A stretch of DNA of 64,000 nucleotides from Micropterix aruncella (lineage: Eukaryota; Arthropoda; Insecta; Lepidoptera; Micropterigidae), in contig OX155965.1 of the NCBI GenBank assembly GCA_944548615.1, positions 18,906,201 through 18,970,200 on the forward strand, written 5' to 3'. Shown here piece after piece: positions 34,004 through 46,202 of this stretch. The translations under genes were made by a program, and so were the position numbers. The notes under the pieces are model-generated. The model worked only from the letters and a program-made list of their open reading frames with translations, was not told the DNA's origin and searched no databases. The stretch's first letter is position 1. Every line of letters starts with the position of its first letter.

Positions 34004-34266
34004 ACTCTTTATTGTGAACTTTCACAATGAGCGGGTCTATCTATTATCATACGACAATATATTTTAACCAACCCTATTATGAAGTGTTTATTATGTGTGC
34101 GTGTAACTTGTGTGTAAGTGTGTATCTTGTCATTGCATTCGATCGACAGAATTGAAAGGCAATTCTGTTAATTTTATCCCAACGGAAATGGTAATCTAGC
34201 CAGGAATCGAATCCGGAACCATCTAATGTAAGATCAGGCGACCTAAACCCTAAGCCACCTGGTCGT
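34004..34266 (-). mobile_element. tRNA-derived SINE, full length
   Basis: Read on the minus strand: an A-box-like ggtggcttagggtttagg, a B box gattcgattcctggc, then atttccgttgggataaaatt, caattctgtcgatcgaatgc, atgacaagatacacacttac, a ggttggttaaaatatattgt block and the end ttcacaataaagagt. The head resembles a tRNA in promoter layout (A box, about 40 bp, B box). Pol III would transcribe it, and a LINE would have to mobilise it. Confidence 0.85.
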
Positions 34267-36257
34267 GCGTGAGAGTATTGAATTGTCTAATCTTCCATGA
34301 TTTTTTTTATCACAATCTTTTTATATTTTTTTTATTTTCTATTTTTGACTATTTACAATAATAAATCCAATCATTTTAAATATTGAAGATGGTAAATTAT
34401 ATAAAAAATTACATTGACTGTTTCTATTGCGCCATTGCTATTGTTGTAATTTTATATTTCTCAATAAACGTGTATGAGTATGTATGTATGAGTGTGTATA
34501 TATTTATTTTCAAAATTTCTGGTATACAAAGTAATAAAATTTAATTTAATTTCTTGTAATATATATTATATATCCAATAGTAAATAAACTTTATTTAATC
34601 TCTTGTAAAATAATTTAATTTAAATAAAGTAAATGTTTACATAATTTTTAGGTTAATTTGTACTTAAAAAACTACTTTTATAGAAAACAAATATCCGCAT
34701 GATTAATTGCATATTCGATATAATAACGCCAGTTATGAACCCCTGAAAATCGTCAATCTGTGAAGACTTCGGGTCGGATACGTAATTATTTGCCTTCCTT
34801 CATTATGCTGGGCTTACAATAATAAAAACGAAGTTCGTAGGAATGCGCACGGCAGCCGTCGGAACGGCAAAATGGCGGTATCGCATTATGTTTGATATTA
34901 TCGGCGGTTAAAATTATTAGGTAATATATATAAAATTTAATTTGTTATTTTTACTGACACAACCGTGGCACTCCAATAAGACTCAGGAAGTGAGCTCGCC
35001 TTATCACAGGAGTGCCTAGCAAGGCGGGCTCGGTTTCACTTTACTTGGCACATTAGGAATAATTTTATGCACTTTAACATATAATTTATGCACAATTTGG
35101 CCTGGGCACAGACAGATGTATGCCTAAATTTAGAAGCATATAGCGGTATTTTCTGAATTGTCCATTATATTTCTTTTGTGCTATTGCGTTTGAATGTTTA
35201 TGTAACGAATAAATAAAATAAATAAATATTTGTAATATTTTTAATATGACTATTTCATAACTGACTCTTCGTTATTATATTTTGACTATCTATAGTATTT
35301 TAGCAGCTCAAATTAAGTTTAAAAGATTTTAAATCTTTATGATTATTATTTTTTAACCATATTAAAAAAAATGCCAATATTTAAAAGAAATATTATACCA
35401 CATAAGATATAATAATACATAATTATCAATTTGTCTATAACATGAGCAGGGATCGCTACCAACTGGCTTATTTGATAAATAATAATTTTTTAAATGGTTT
35501 TCAGCAAAAATGGCAGCAACCCCATTGGACTTCAGAAATCGCCTCTTAGCTCCAGTAACACGTCTTTCGTAACAGTTGAGCAGTACGTAACATGCTCAAG
35601 GCGGCGTGAGTGAGGGATCGTCGGCGCATTAAGTGATTACAATGTTTACATTTTATTGTTATGCGCAATGTTGCCATTATGAAAATGAAAAGAGATAAAA
35701 AGCGCGCGCGATTGGGGCGGAGAAGAGAGGGCGGCCGCACGGCGAGGTAAAAAGAGAAAGAGCGCGGGGCGGCTGGACCATGAAATTCAATCTTCCGGAA
35801 GAATTGATCTCGGAGGCAATCTCTCCCTGATTTATTTACGGGCGGCCCGATCTTCCTTCCTGACTAAAAACACAGATTCTCAACTGTGAAACGCAGTGAT
35901 TGTGAAATCTGTATCGTTTCATGTCCAGTCGTAAACAGAGGATCCCGTCACCGTAGGGAGCCGTCGCGTCGGCTCTTATCGTGATCATCATCATTAGAAT
36001 TGAACGAGTTCAAAAGTAATTCGCATGCTGTCGAAGAAATGTGGCCTCAGAAATATTCTAAGTGGTTATGTATAGCGGCTTTCGCACTTGAATCTCATAG
36101 ATTACAGCATGACCATTAATGATATAACGTGTCTCCATAAGCTTTTAAACAATCGGCTAGACAGCTAATCGCAAATGTTCAATTTCGTGTGCCACCGCGA
36201 CTTGCGACTTACGTCACGTGTAGATAATATCTAATACGTCACGGATTAGATAATTAA
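34267..36257. other. Gene-free DNA with GC-richer islands
   Basis: Positions 34740-34920 (ggaatgcgcacggcagccgt) and 35690-36240 (ggcggccgcacggcgagg) are GC-richer and look single-copy. They contain no recognisable frame; the minus open frame 35546-35740 is not convincing. These are candidate regulatory blocks only. Confidence 0.4.
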
Positions 36258-36356
36258 AAAAAAATAAAAACGAATTTACCGCCTCAATTTTGTTGCACCC
36301 GACGTAGTATTCCAGGGTAGACCTGGGTCTACCCTGAAATTCGTTTAAAGGATGAT
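36258..36356. repeat. Palindromic remnant of the Penelope terminal repeat
   Basis: Contains acgaatttaccgcc and gttgcacccgacgt, which match the inverted terminal repeat at 18545-18580. It then has the inverted pair cagggtagacc / gggtctaccctg, and closes with aaattcgttt, the complement of its own start aaacgaattt. It looks like a collapsed, folded-back derivative. Confidence 0.55.
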
Positions 36357-36830
36357 GCTTTGATGAAGAAATAAAAATAATAAAAGCCATTTACATAGCT
36401 GGAAGGTTTTCCCGGACTGGATTGGGAAATGCTTATTCTTAAATAAGATGTGTGTTTGGATGAGCACGACTATCGACAGTGCAATGTAGGTTTAATGGGA
36501 TCCCTTTATCGCTAGCGAACGATCGCCCTTCATCCACATCTCAAAAACAAAGCATATCATTTAGCAAACCAAAATAAAATGTCTTTATTAAAGACAAATT
36601 AAAGCGAAAACAATGAAAAAGTCATAATGAATCGTGTCTTAAATACGGAATGAAAAATCGATTTTTTTTTAAATTCGAATATATCCACCCTTTAAAAGGA
36701 CGATATAAGATTGCGAGGATCGTTATCAGCCAGCTATTAAATCAAAATAAAAATAAAATACTTCATTTGCTAGTTCCCATAAAATAAGACAAAAATCGTT
36801 ATTTTTGGTCAAGAAGTTTATACTTAAGAC
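36350..36830 (+). repeat. Dispersed repeat family S, second copy
   Basis: Matches 22434-22925 block by block, e.g. attgggaaatgctta, gagcacgactatcgac, gtgcaatgtaggtttaa, cgaacgatcgcccttcatcc and taaagcgaaaacaatga. Its first 25 bases also occur inverted in the loop of the fold-back at 41504-41732. Confidence 0.7.
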
Positions 36831-37589
36831 GCGGCCTGACCGCAATAAATAATCAGAAACATCACAAAATAGTACAATTTTTGTCCGTTTGGAATGCTAC
36901 TGCGCGCAACGGGCAATCGCTGCGCGGCCGCAGCACGCCGCAGGCCGGCGCCTGGGAGCTCGGGAAACATCATCATTTATAAAACGCATAGATAGGACCT
37001 TATGCACATACATATATTCGTCCCATAATTGCAGAACTAGCCTAACTCGATTTATTCAAATTTGTCAGGAGAGCACTTTTAAACTTTATTCTCCTTCTCT
37101 ATTCTTCTATTTTCTTTTTATCTTTAATATGAATAATTCTTAAGAGTTGATTTTTTTATAGTTTGAATAGTTTATTAAAAGCTTTATTTTTATGAAATTT
37201 AATATGCAAAATGTTTATTTTAAATAGCATTTTGGGTAGTTAGGATAATTCTGATTTATTATAACTGATATCAGTACTATCTTATCTGTTGTTCTGCACA
37301 GAAATAGAAATGATTTTAGATGAAATTTTCAAATAACAGCTATCCTACCTCATCATTCATTCTGCTTATAGAAAATTTATCTATTGAAAATATTTTTTTG
37401 TTGATTTCTCAGTTAGGATAATATCGAATTATGATAAATTATTAAAAAAATGCAATATAAAAAATATTATTGTTAAAAATATTACACATTCGAATTCTTA
37501 AATAATATTCTGTATTTAAATGATATATAAAACATTTACTAATAAAGATAAAAGCCTAAATAGTATTTTTTTCATTCACTTTCATCGGT
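36831..37589. other. Spacer with a short GC-rich patch
   Basis: Positions 36890-36960 are GC-rich (gctgcgcggccgcagcacgc). The rest is AT-rich with no gene. The plus frame 36889-37143 shows no domain. Confidence 0.4.
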
Positions 37590-38890
37590 TTCGTTATGCG
37601 CTTCCAGAGATGTGGTATGTAGTCCTTCATAGAATGTATGATATTCAGCAGGAATTATCTTTTCCCGGCAAAGATACATCAAATCGGCTAGTTTGTCTTT
37701 TGATACCCGGTAAAGCCGTCATTTTTAATTGCTTCAATTGCGCATCTGTTAATTTCTGGATCGGCCTCCGACAACGTTCTACTGTGTTAACTTTGATAGC
37801 GTTATAGACATGTTCCAGATCATAGTTTATTTGTATTTTGTTTGGGTTTTCTGGATTTATCTTCAGCTGTTTTATTTTATTCCAGGATACTTTACATCCA
37901 TTTTCATCTTTGTCCCAGTTTTTTATTGTGTTTTTTAACAAATCTTTCAAGTCAAAGATGTCTTTATTTCCCATTTCCTTTACTTATATATGCTTTTTTC
38001 TACAGGCAGTTCTAACAATGGAGTACCATTGGCTAGGCGTGAATACTGGAATTTTCCTTGCTGCTTTTACAATCACGCTATGGACTGAGTCACCCTCATT
38101 TTGTGTGTGTCCCTTTTCTAAAAACACATGACGTATCTTGCAGTTCATTGTTGCTGCACAAAACATAGTTTAGTTTAGTTTAGTTTATCTGGGCTTTTTC
38201 CCGCACTTGGCCTCTTGATTGGGCCGCTGTGCGTGGCTCATGTTTTATTTATGTTACTCCAGCCAACCCAGGCTGTCCCAGAAGGTTAGCAGCCTGTTTG
38301 GGTTGCTACAGGCCTCCGGGACAGATGCTGGAGATTGTAGTATGCACAGAACATATACAGGCAGTATATAATCCGGTTCCGGTTTTGTCCAGCGCAGTTA
38401 TCCGAATAAAATGTGAATTGTGACACGCCTTCCGACACCTTTTGTCGGATGAAGGACAACACGCAGCTTCCGACTTCGCATGATCCTCTCAGGGCGATAG
38501 ACTCATGCTACATATAACAGTAGCCTTATTGGGTAGCTCATATATCGTGAAGTTGTAGACAGAGTACTTTCGCTTGTAGTAAAGCTGAGACGCTTCTGAT
38601 TTAGGGCATTGGAGTACTTGTTGTAAATCGTACACAGCTGCGCAGAAAGTTTTATCTGTTTTTGCCCTTTCCTTGTCGGATTGTTTAATATTTCTGCTGA
38701 TTTCTTTGTTTTTTATGTGACTTTTATACTGGGGCTTCATATTTGCTTTTTCATCCGTGGTACTTGATTCATAATTTAAGCAGAAATCATATTGGTATTT
38801 TTTAGGGGTAAAGAACGAGTAGTTGAACTCCGTACAGAAAATTTTCCTGTACATAGACATAGTTGACGGTTCTAATTGTTTTTGCTCAAA
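37590..38890 (-). pseudogene. DUF7869-like transposon-associated protein, decayed
   Basis: On the minus strand, pieces in order are: SMYRKIFCTEFNYSFFTPKK and YDFCLNYESS; VYDLQQVLQCPKSEASQLYY and YNFTIYELPNKAT; CYM-stop-HESIALRGSCEV and FYSDNCAGQNRNRIIYCLYM; RHVFLEKGHTQNEGDSVHS; FTPSQWYSIVRTACRKKHI; KVSWNKIKQLKI; and IIPAEYHTFYEGLHTTS. This order (CxxC-like N-part, YDLQ.VLP, NFTIYE, W.E..A.RG..E, SD.C.GQNRN, GHT..E.DS.H) matches a family common in insect genomes, often labelled DUF7869 or uncharacterised. Lesions: a frameshift near 38520; TAG at 38508-38510 where Trp is expected; the insertion 38167-38342; TAA at 37975-37977; and a shift near 37655. The N-terminal part is missing. The biochemical role is unknown to me; an RNase H-like fold has been my guess only. 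Confidence 0.7.
38167..38342 (-). mobile_element. 176-bp 5'-truncated retroelement tail with TSD
   Basis: Interrupts the pseudogene between CLYMFCA and TMNCKIRHVF. The flanks tgcacaaaacat (38155-38166) and tgcacagaacat (38343-38354) are a 12-bp duplication with one mismatch. On the minus strand the insert ends in (AAACT)n (38167-38187), so it was copied in by target-primed reverse transcription. The body (gtcccggaggcctgtagcaa, gagccacgcacagcgg) contains no frame. The family is unknown. Confidence 0.8.
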
Positions 38891-39399
38891 ATCATGTATA
38901 AATAATTACCGTGCCTCTTTTTTGTTTGTTTAACGATCATCGAAAGGACAGTCACTCCATTAGTGTCGCACTTGAATTACAGCGGTTTTTAAGGGGCACC
39001 TTCCTAGTATGGATATATTATGAGTTAAAAATATCACATAAGGTGACTATTAGTGCCAAAAGATTATCTTCTAGCCCGGGCATCAAAAAAGACTTGAAAA
39101 AGACTGTTAACACAATGTATGTACAAGACAGTAGAAGGATCAGTAAAATAACAGCAAAAGAGTCAGTTTTTCTTTATGTTAATATGACTCATTGAGGAGG
39201 AAATAACGGTATCCATTGCCTTAAACGCTTACACTTAATTTGTGATGATTTTAAGCAATATGAAGTCACACGAAATCACTGATCAATGAGAGCGTTTAAG
39301 TCCGGATAGGAAACCTCCAAAAAACGACCGGCGATACCGTAATTATAATATTATCTTTAATAATATCCTAATTTACATAAGTATGTCATAAGCATATAC
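38891..39399. other. Region between the two transposon pseudogenes
   Basis: A plus frame (38911-39195, 94 codons) is open but lies antisense to the flanking pseudogenes and has no recognised motif. Near 39205-39345, ataacggtatcc and gcgataccgtaatta form a weak inverted pair. Nothing firmer. Confidence 0.35.
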
Positions 39400-39983
39400 A
39401 TAAAAAAATATGATGAATATGAAATATGATCTTTGACTCTTCCCTCAGCGATGGCAGCCTGGCGTTCACGCTCTGCAGCAGCATCCATTTCCTCTACAGC
39501 CGTCGTCTCCCACTCATCGAATACTTTATCTTGCGTTTTAGCAAAGAACCTTTCTGAAAATATAGGTACATTCATAGATGACGATATCTCTTCAAATTGC
39601 GAATAGGCTATTCCTGAAGATACTATTCCTATTACAGCACCAACATTTGTCTCGACATTTTCAGTACATGCAGGATTGTCAGAGTTAATAAAAAAAACCA
39701 AGCCACACATGTCGCACTTAAATTTAAACTTTGATATTAATCCGATTCTCTTTTCTCCCACAAAACTCAGACATTGAATACCACAGTTAAAAAGACTGCT
39801 GTGTTTTGAAATATCTTTAAGCTTAGTAAAAAAGTACAATATATTTACGATTCTCCTTCCGTCAACAGATGTGTAGTCATGTTCTTGTTCTGGTTCAATC
39901 CCGTAATATGTTTCACCAGCCGGATTTCTATAAAAAAGGATTTTCTGCTTGAGGAAATTATGAAAAAAAACATAGAAAGACAA
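39400..39983 (-). pseudogene. Mutator-like transposase domain fragment
   Basis: The minus frame (208 codons from 39983) has GRRIVNILYFFTKLKDISKH (about residues 42-61), FNCGIQCLSFVGEKRIGLIS and FKFKCDMCGL (a CxxC pair), NVGAVIGIVSSGIAYSQFEE and NVPIFSERFF, then WETTAVEEMDAAAERERQAA. This is the N-terminal half of the Mutator-like domain found in many insect proteins. There GRRIV, KCxxCG, N...V.G....G..Y.Q..E and EEM..A..EE..A precede the VADG catalytic stretch. Here similarity stops just before that stretch (about 39430), so the catalytic core is absent. The first 40 residues are unlike the family. It lies on the same strand as, and upstream of, the DUF7869-like pseudogene. Confidence 0.7.
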
Positions 39984-41503
39984 ACTGACAGATATGATAA
40001 TTTAAAAATAACGTATACCACCATCCTGACGATAATAGTCAAGGAAAACATGTGCTAGGCAATTACAATAAACCATAGAATACAAGCAGCCGTCTTTTCG
40101 TCAGCCAGCCAAGCCATGATTCAAGTAAATATACGTAAATATATAAAAATATCCGCCAAGTACGGCACCACGTACGGTCTCAACAACTTGCCGGATTTCT
40201 GATTTAAAGTGGTGATCCAACTGGTTCCGATATTTTTGGGAACCAACATCACATCACATCACAATCATATTTTGTCGTTATTTGCTCATAAATACGCCAT
40301 GGATTGACTAGGCACTTGTCTAGTATGGCCGGTAATACACATAATAGTTCATATCTTCGAAACTACTAAACCGATTTTGATAAATCTTACTAAATAGACT
40401 AAACATAATATGGTATCTCACATAATGATTGATACTTACTATCCGTGCACTAGTTCCGCTGAGGTACTCGGTTGGCCAATATCAGTATCACTGACTTTGC
40501 GCTTCTTTGATCTAAGAGAAATATAAAATGGGTAAATGACAAAAATGCGGTATCATACAATAATTTATCTGCAAGTTTTGCATTTACTAGCGTCAGTCAA
40601 CCTTTAGTTCTCGGTGTAATGTAGACTATCTATAGCAAATTAAAGTGCAACTAGTCATTTTTTCAATTTAGTAGATGCTGAGTAAATTCACATTGATTTT
40701 ACAATACAATAATCAATAAAAATTGACTTCTTTATACCGTAAACTACACCACATATAACTTTAAACCTACCTTAGTACAGGCGAGGCCTAGTTAGGATGG
40801 CTTATTAACATAAATAATGTACTTATTGAAAATGTAATAAAGAATTTTGATTTCATATGATTAAGGTATACTATCATGCTTTACTTACCCAAACGATCTA
40901 TCATTTTTCTTAGGTCCATGTCGTTTTCTCACGAAGGATTTTTAAGTTTTTTATTTTTATTCCCCATTATTTATTCTGATACAGCGTCACTATTTACAAT
41001 ATATGCACTATTTAAAAGCCCAGGTGCACGTCAGCTTGCGATTTTATTTCCATTAAATACGCTGAATAGCGACCAGAATACGCTAATGCAGAGCGGCCGA
41101 GACAACCGTCCCATCCGAGCGTTGCTCGGTGTTTGAAGAGACGACGCGATGCGAGCGCCTTATATAACGACAATTTTTGGTGTATTTCAAAATTTACAAA
41201 CCAAATTAAAAAAGTGGCTTCAGATACGTTTAGAACTCCAGTCAGGCTATTTATTTCGTAAAAAAAAAATGTTGTCGCCTTTAAAAATTGGGAGAATTTC
41301 GATGTCAAAGTTTTTAGAGAGGGATTATTTGTGCGTTTTTTTGTTGAAAAACTAGACTACTTTTCAAAATTCTTTTCATTTATAAGTCTTTTTGGTTTCT
41401 TTATCTATCTACAGTATTTTTTTCAGCGTTGTATTTTAACTTTGTCACGTCGCACTAGACGTTCAAAAATGGTACTATTTGGTGATTTGCGATAAGACCG
41501 CGC
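39984..41503. other. Gene-free DNA
   Basis: Contains a (catca)n run near 40245-40262 (catcacatcacatcac). An RTE-tail-like phrase 'tcgaaactactaaaccgattttgataaatc' lies at about 40355-40385. A GC-balanced block lies at 41080-41160 (ccgagcgttgctcggtg, a small palindrome). Open frames at 40876-41136 (+) and 41012-41308 (-) overlap and show no domain. Confidence 0.4.
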
Positions 41504-41732
41504 CTTAAGGCTATATGATATTTACAAGAGTTCAAAACATAAGATAAAATAGTATAATATTGTTAATATTTGAGACCAACAAATATTAACAATATTTTAC
41601 AATTCATCAAAGCATCATCCTTTAAACGAATTCTTTAAAACGATTTTACAAAAAAAGAACTATCAAATATTAACAATATTATACTATTTTATCTTATGTT
41701 TTGAACTCTTGTAAATATTATATAGCCTTAAG
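41504..41732. mobile_element. Fold-back element with 70-bp near-perfect arms
   Basis: The left arm 41504-41573 (cttaaggctatatgatattt...) and right arm 41663-41732 are reverse complements with very few mismatches, around an 89-bp loop. The loop contains ttcatcaaagcatcatcctt followed by taaacgaat, the exact complement of 36342-36370. No ORF; an RNA from it would form a long hairpin. Confidence 0.85.
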
Positions 41733-42769
<1,037 letters not shown>

Positions 42770-43019
42770 AAGAATATATACACAAAACTATCAAATATTT
42801 CAAAATATTGAATTTTTACATATTTTATGTTTCGTTCATTGTAAATAATCCATTTAGGTTAAAGGTAATCTTTCCAACTAATAGGAAAGAGCTGACTGCT
42901 TCCTTTCATTGATATGAGGGCATGTCACGCTTTTAGTTTTAAGTTTTCAGCTGAATATTGATCGAAGCTTCTTTATATCGCACCTTTAGAAAATAAAAAA
43001 ACGAAATTCGAAATTTTAA
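42770..43019. other. Unique spacer between the duplicate copies
   Basis: 250 bp, AT-rich, no gene. Confidence 0.6.
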
Positions 43020-43539
<520 letters not shown>

Positions 43540-43645
43540 GCCTAGATTTTTAGATAGTAAAGTCTAGAAACACGGTATATTTTTTCTCTTAAGTTACTTC
43601 CTGGGTACTCCCTGCAGTCGCAACGTGGCCCGAAATAAACGCTGA

Positions 43646-44684
43646 CAGTGTTATTAATAAACCCAGACTAATTCCTATTCCGCGCGTAATCCTCGGAATA
43701 AACGAAAGTGCCATTAATAAACCTGGAATAGCACTATTCCGTCGCTATTACTACTAGACTATCTCCTGTCAGGTTAGTCCGTGGTGTGAGGTGGAATAGT
43801 GCAGGAATAGCGGTGAACAGTTACGTGTTTTGCGACATACCAGCGATTTGTTCAGATTTTGCGTTCGTTATTCGTGATATTCCGTGAGAAAATGGATGAA
43901 ATGAATTATTTTCGTACCTTCAACGTTTGCGCGTTATTAGGCTCCGAAAGCCGAAAGTTTACAAAAGGCGCTTCGACCCATAATATGTCAAATTGCCAGA
44001 TTAGGAATTTCGCAAAAAGTATCGTTTCTGGAAGGTGAGTATTCTAAAAATTGTGAATATGGTACGTCCTGAGGTTCGAGGCGACAAAAAAGGTGGATAC
44101 GTGAAGCCCGAGCTGCAAGTCGCCACGGCAATCAGTTGGTTGTAATAAGGTCAGTTTCTCGGTAATTTGTTTCTTTCTATATATTTTTATACTTTATAGT
44201 AATATGTTATTGCGTTTTACTTTCAGATTCAAGCTTAATGCGCAGACCTAGGTTATCGACTGTATCCCAAGAGTCGACGGAGAAGCTGGACAAAACTATG
44301 TCAATCGATAAAACTATTTTTTATCAACAAGGTTATGGTTGCCCTTAATAATAAATAAAGAATTAGTAAGTGCATAAATAATCTTTCATTTTACTTATTA
44401 AAACCAAGCAGCCAACACAAGAGAGGTATTGCGAATTGAGGTTATGTCGCAGTTCGAATGACAGCTGAGACCTAAGTCTAGCCAAGTTGACAACATAACG
44501 AACCGAATATGACAGTGTTACTATATGGAAAAAAATGTTTTCACTCTAATCCGCCGACTAACTAGTCTAGGTTTAAAGCTGGTTTATTAATACCATTGCT
44601 TTAATACCCGAATTAAGAGATAATACGCGGACTTAGTATTCCGACGATAGTCTGCCGATTAAGGAAATCTATTTAATAACACTG
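43646..44684. mobile_element. Non-autonomous TIR element, ~1.04 kb
   Basis: The left end is cagtgttattaataaaccca; the right end, read inverted, is cagtgttattaaatagattt. Both are flanked by TGA (43643-43645 and 44685-44687), a 3-bp TNA-type duplication as in Harbinger-like elements. Subterminal copies of attaataaacc occur at the left (43653, 43713) and inverted at the right (about 44585). The interior carries short frames (43891-44035, MDEMNYFRTFNVCALLG...) that I cannot assign. The TIR is short and diverges inward, so the superfamily is uncertain. Confidence 0.55.
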
Positions 44685-45039
44685 TGAAAGTAAAAATATC
44701 CGTGTCTAAATCCTGACAATAATACTCTGGCATTAGACTTAGTATATCAAACTTGGCATTACCAATAATAAAAAAATAATTCATGCGGATGTAAACATAT
44801 GTAATAATTAAATAAACACATTCTGATTGCCACGTACATCCTTGTTATTTTACTGATGTTAACATAACCCTTTAGATAACTGTCACAGTTTTCAGGAATC
44901 ATCAACGATATAGATGCTTTGAAAACTCTGGATAGATGTGAAAGAGAGAGTTGCTATATTTGAAATGTCATGAGGATAGATTCAGTTTCCGTTGTTTCTT
45001 ATTAATTAACCACTGAAAGAGACATTTTAAGACCTAACT
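44685..45039. other. AT-rich spacer
   Basis: Nothing recognised. Confidence 0.4.
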
Positions 45040-45497
45040 CTTCTTCTTCTTTTTCATCAGCGCGCATTCGCCCACCGTTGGGCATACGCCTCTCCAATCA
45101 CTCTCCATACGGATCGGTTGTCCGTTTACCTCATCCAGACAGGTCCAGCTGTCTCCTTGATGTCATCGGACCATCGGGCCGGTGGTCTGCTCACACTGCT
45201 TCTGCCTAGCCGGGGTCTCTGAAAAACGCGCTTGCTCCACCGTTCGTCGTGTCGTCGGGCCACGTGGCCGGCCCTAGCCCATTTCAGCTTGGCCACTCTT
45301 TGACCCACATCGACCACCTTCATGCGCTGTCTGATGAGCTCGTTTTGGACTCGATCGCGCAACGATATGCCGAGCATGACTCGCTCCATGTTACGCTGCA
45401 CCACCTTAAGCTCGTGGATCATCCCAGCAGTCTGTGTCCATGTCTCACCTAACTCTGTCAGTACTAAAATATCGAAGTGATTTCCTAAAATATTCAT
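45040..45497 (-). pseudogene. RTE-type LINE, 3' end of RT ORF
   Basis: The minus frame reads ETWTQTAGMIHELKVVQRNM, ERVMLGISLRDR, KLKWARAGHVARRHDERWSK and RPPARWSDDIKETAG. An in-frame TAA (about 45129) follows, and then, in the same frame, TDNRSVWRVIGEAYAQRWAN and AR-stop at 45057-45059. This is the RTE-clade tail (ETW.LT....L...QR.MER.MLG.SL.DR ... WAGH.AR ... RP..RW.DDI ... W...GEAY.Q.W). Downstream of the stop is a GAA-rich tail (45040-45056). It is GC-richer than its surroundings, which fits a younger, 5'-truncated insertion. The single stop is the only lesion I see. Confidence 0.85.
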
Positions 45498-45956
45498 TAA
45501 TCTCGGTTGTCAGCTTACATTCAATTTTGTTACAAGCAGAAACTTCTAATATTGCAGAAATTCTTTACTACAAATGATACGTAAGTAATTAAAATTATGG
45601 TTCAGCATAAAAACGTAAAATAATTGATCAGTCGTCTGTAGGTTGAATGAAAAATTACCACATGCATTCACAGCTCTTCCGATTTTTCGTACTGTACTCA
45701 TTCTGTATTGTAGCTATAGCTAAAGGGAACGCTTCACCCGGCTTGCTGCGGGACGGCCGCATCGTTTTAAAATTTTGTGGAAAATTCAACGGGTGAGCGA
45801 TTGTGGTGCGTCAAATGATCTGTTCACCCACCGACAAAGGGGTGAGAATAGCGTGAATGATACGTACGATTTAAATTTTTATTTTCATCAAGGGGATCTC
45901 GAATGGGAGCGGAATGTAAATACAGGCGTATACAATGTTGCTTTCACATACTGACA
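45498..45956. other. Gene-free, partly GC-balanced DNA
   Basis: Positions 45720-45870 are GC-balanced (ggcttgctgcgggacggccg) and unlike any repeat here. No frame was recognised. Confidence 0.4.
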
Positions 45957-46202
45957 TAGTGGTAGTATAGTGGTTAGGTTGCCTGATTACATTGTAAAGT
46001 TCCAGGTTTGATTCCCGGCTGGGTGACCATTTTCCGCTGGGATAAAATTATCGGAATTCAATTCTGTCGATAGAGTGCAATAACAAGACACACATGTTAC
46101 GCGCACATATACATATACACACATCATAGTAGGGTTAGTTGTAAAAGATTGTCGTATGATAAAAACCCAGCCATTATGAAATTTGACGTAAAAACAAACA
46201 AA
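45957..46202 (+). mobile_element. tRNA-derived SINE, full length
   Basis: The head agtggtagtatagtggttag contains an A box; the B box is ggtttgattcccggct (46006-46020). It continues gaccattttccgctgggata, ggaattcaattctgtcgata, gtgcaataacaagacacaca, ggttagttgtaaaagattgt, and ends 'aaaaacaaacaaac'. 'TAGTATAGTGGTTAG' is reminiscent of Asp/Glu tRNAs. The terminal cacaataaagagt seen in other copies is replaced, so the end is diverged. Confidence 0.85.

Noticed and set aside
38911..39195. 94-codon plus frame between the Mutator and DUF7869-like pseudogenes
   Set aside because: It is antisense to both, has no motif, and its strand context gives no support.
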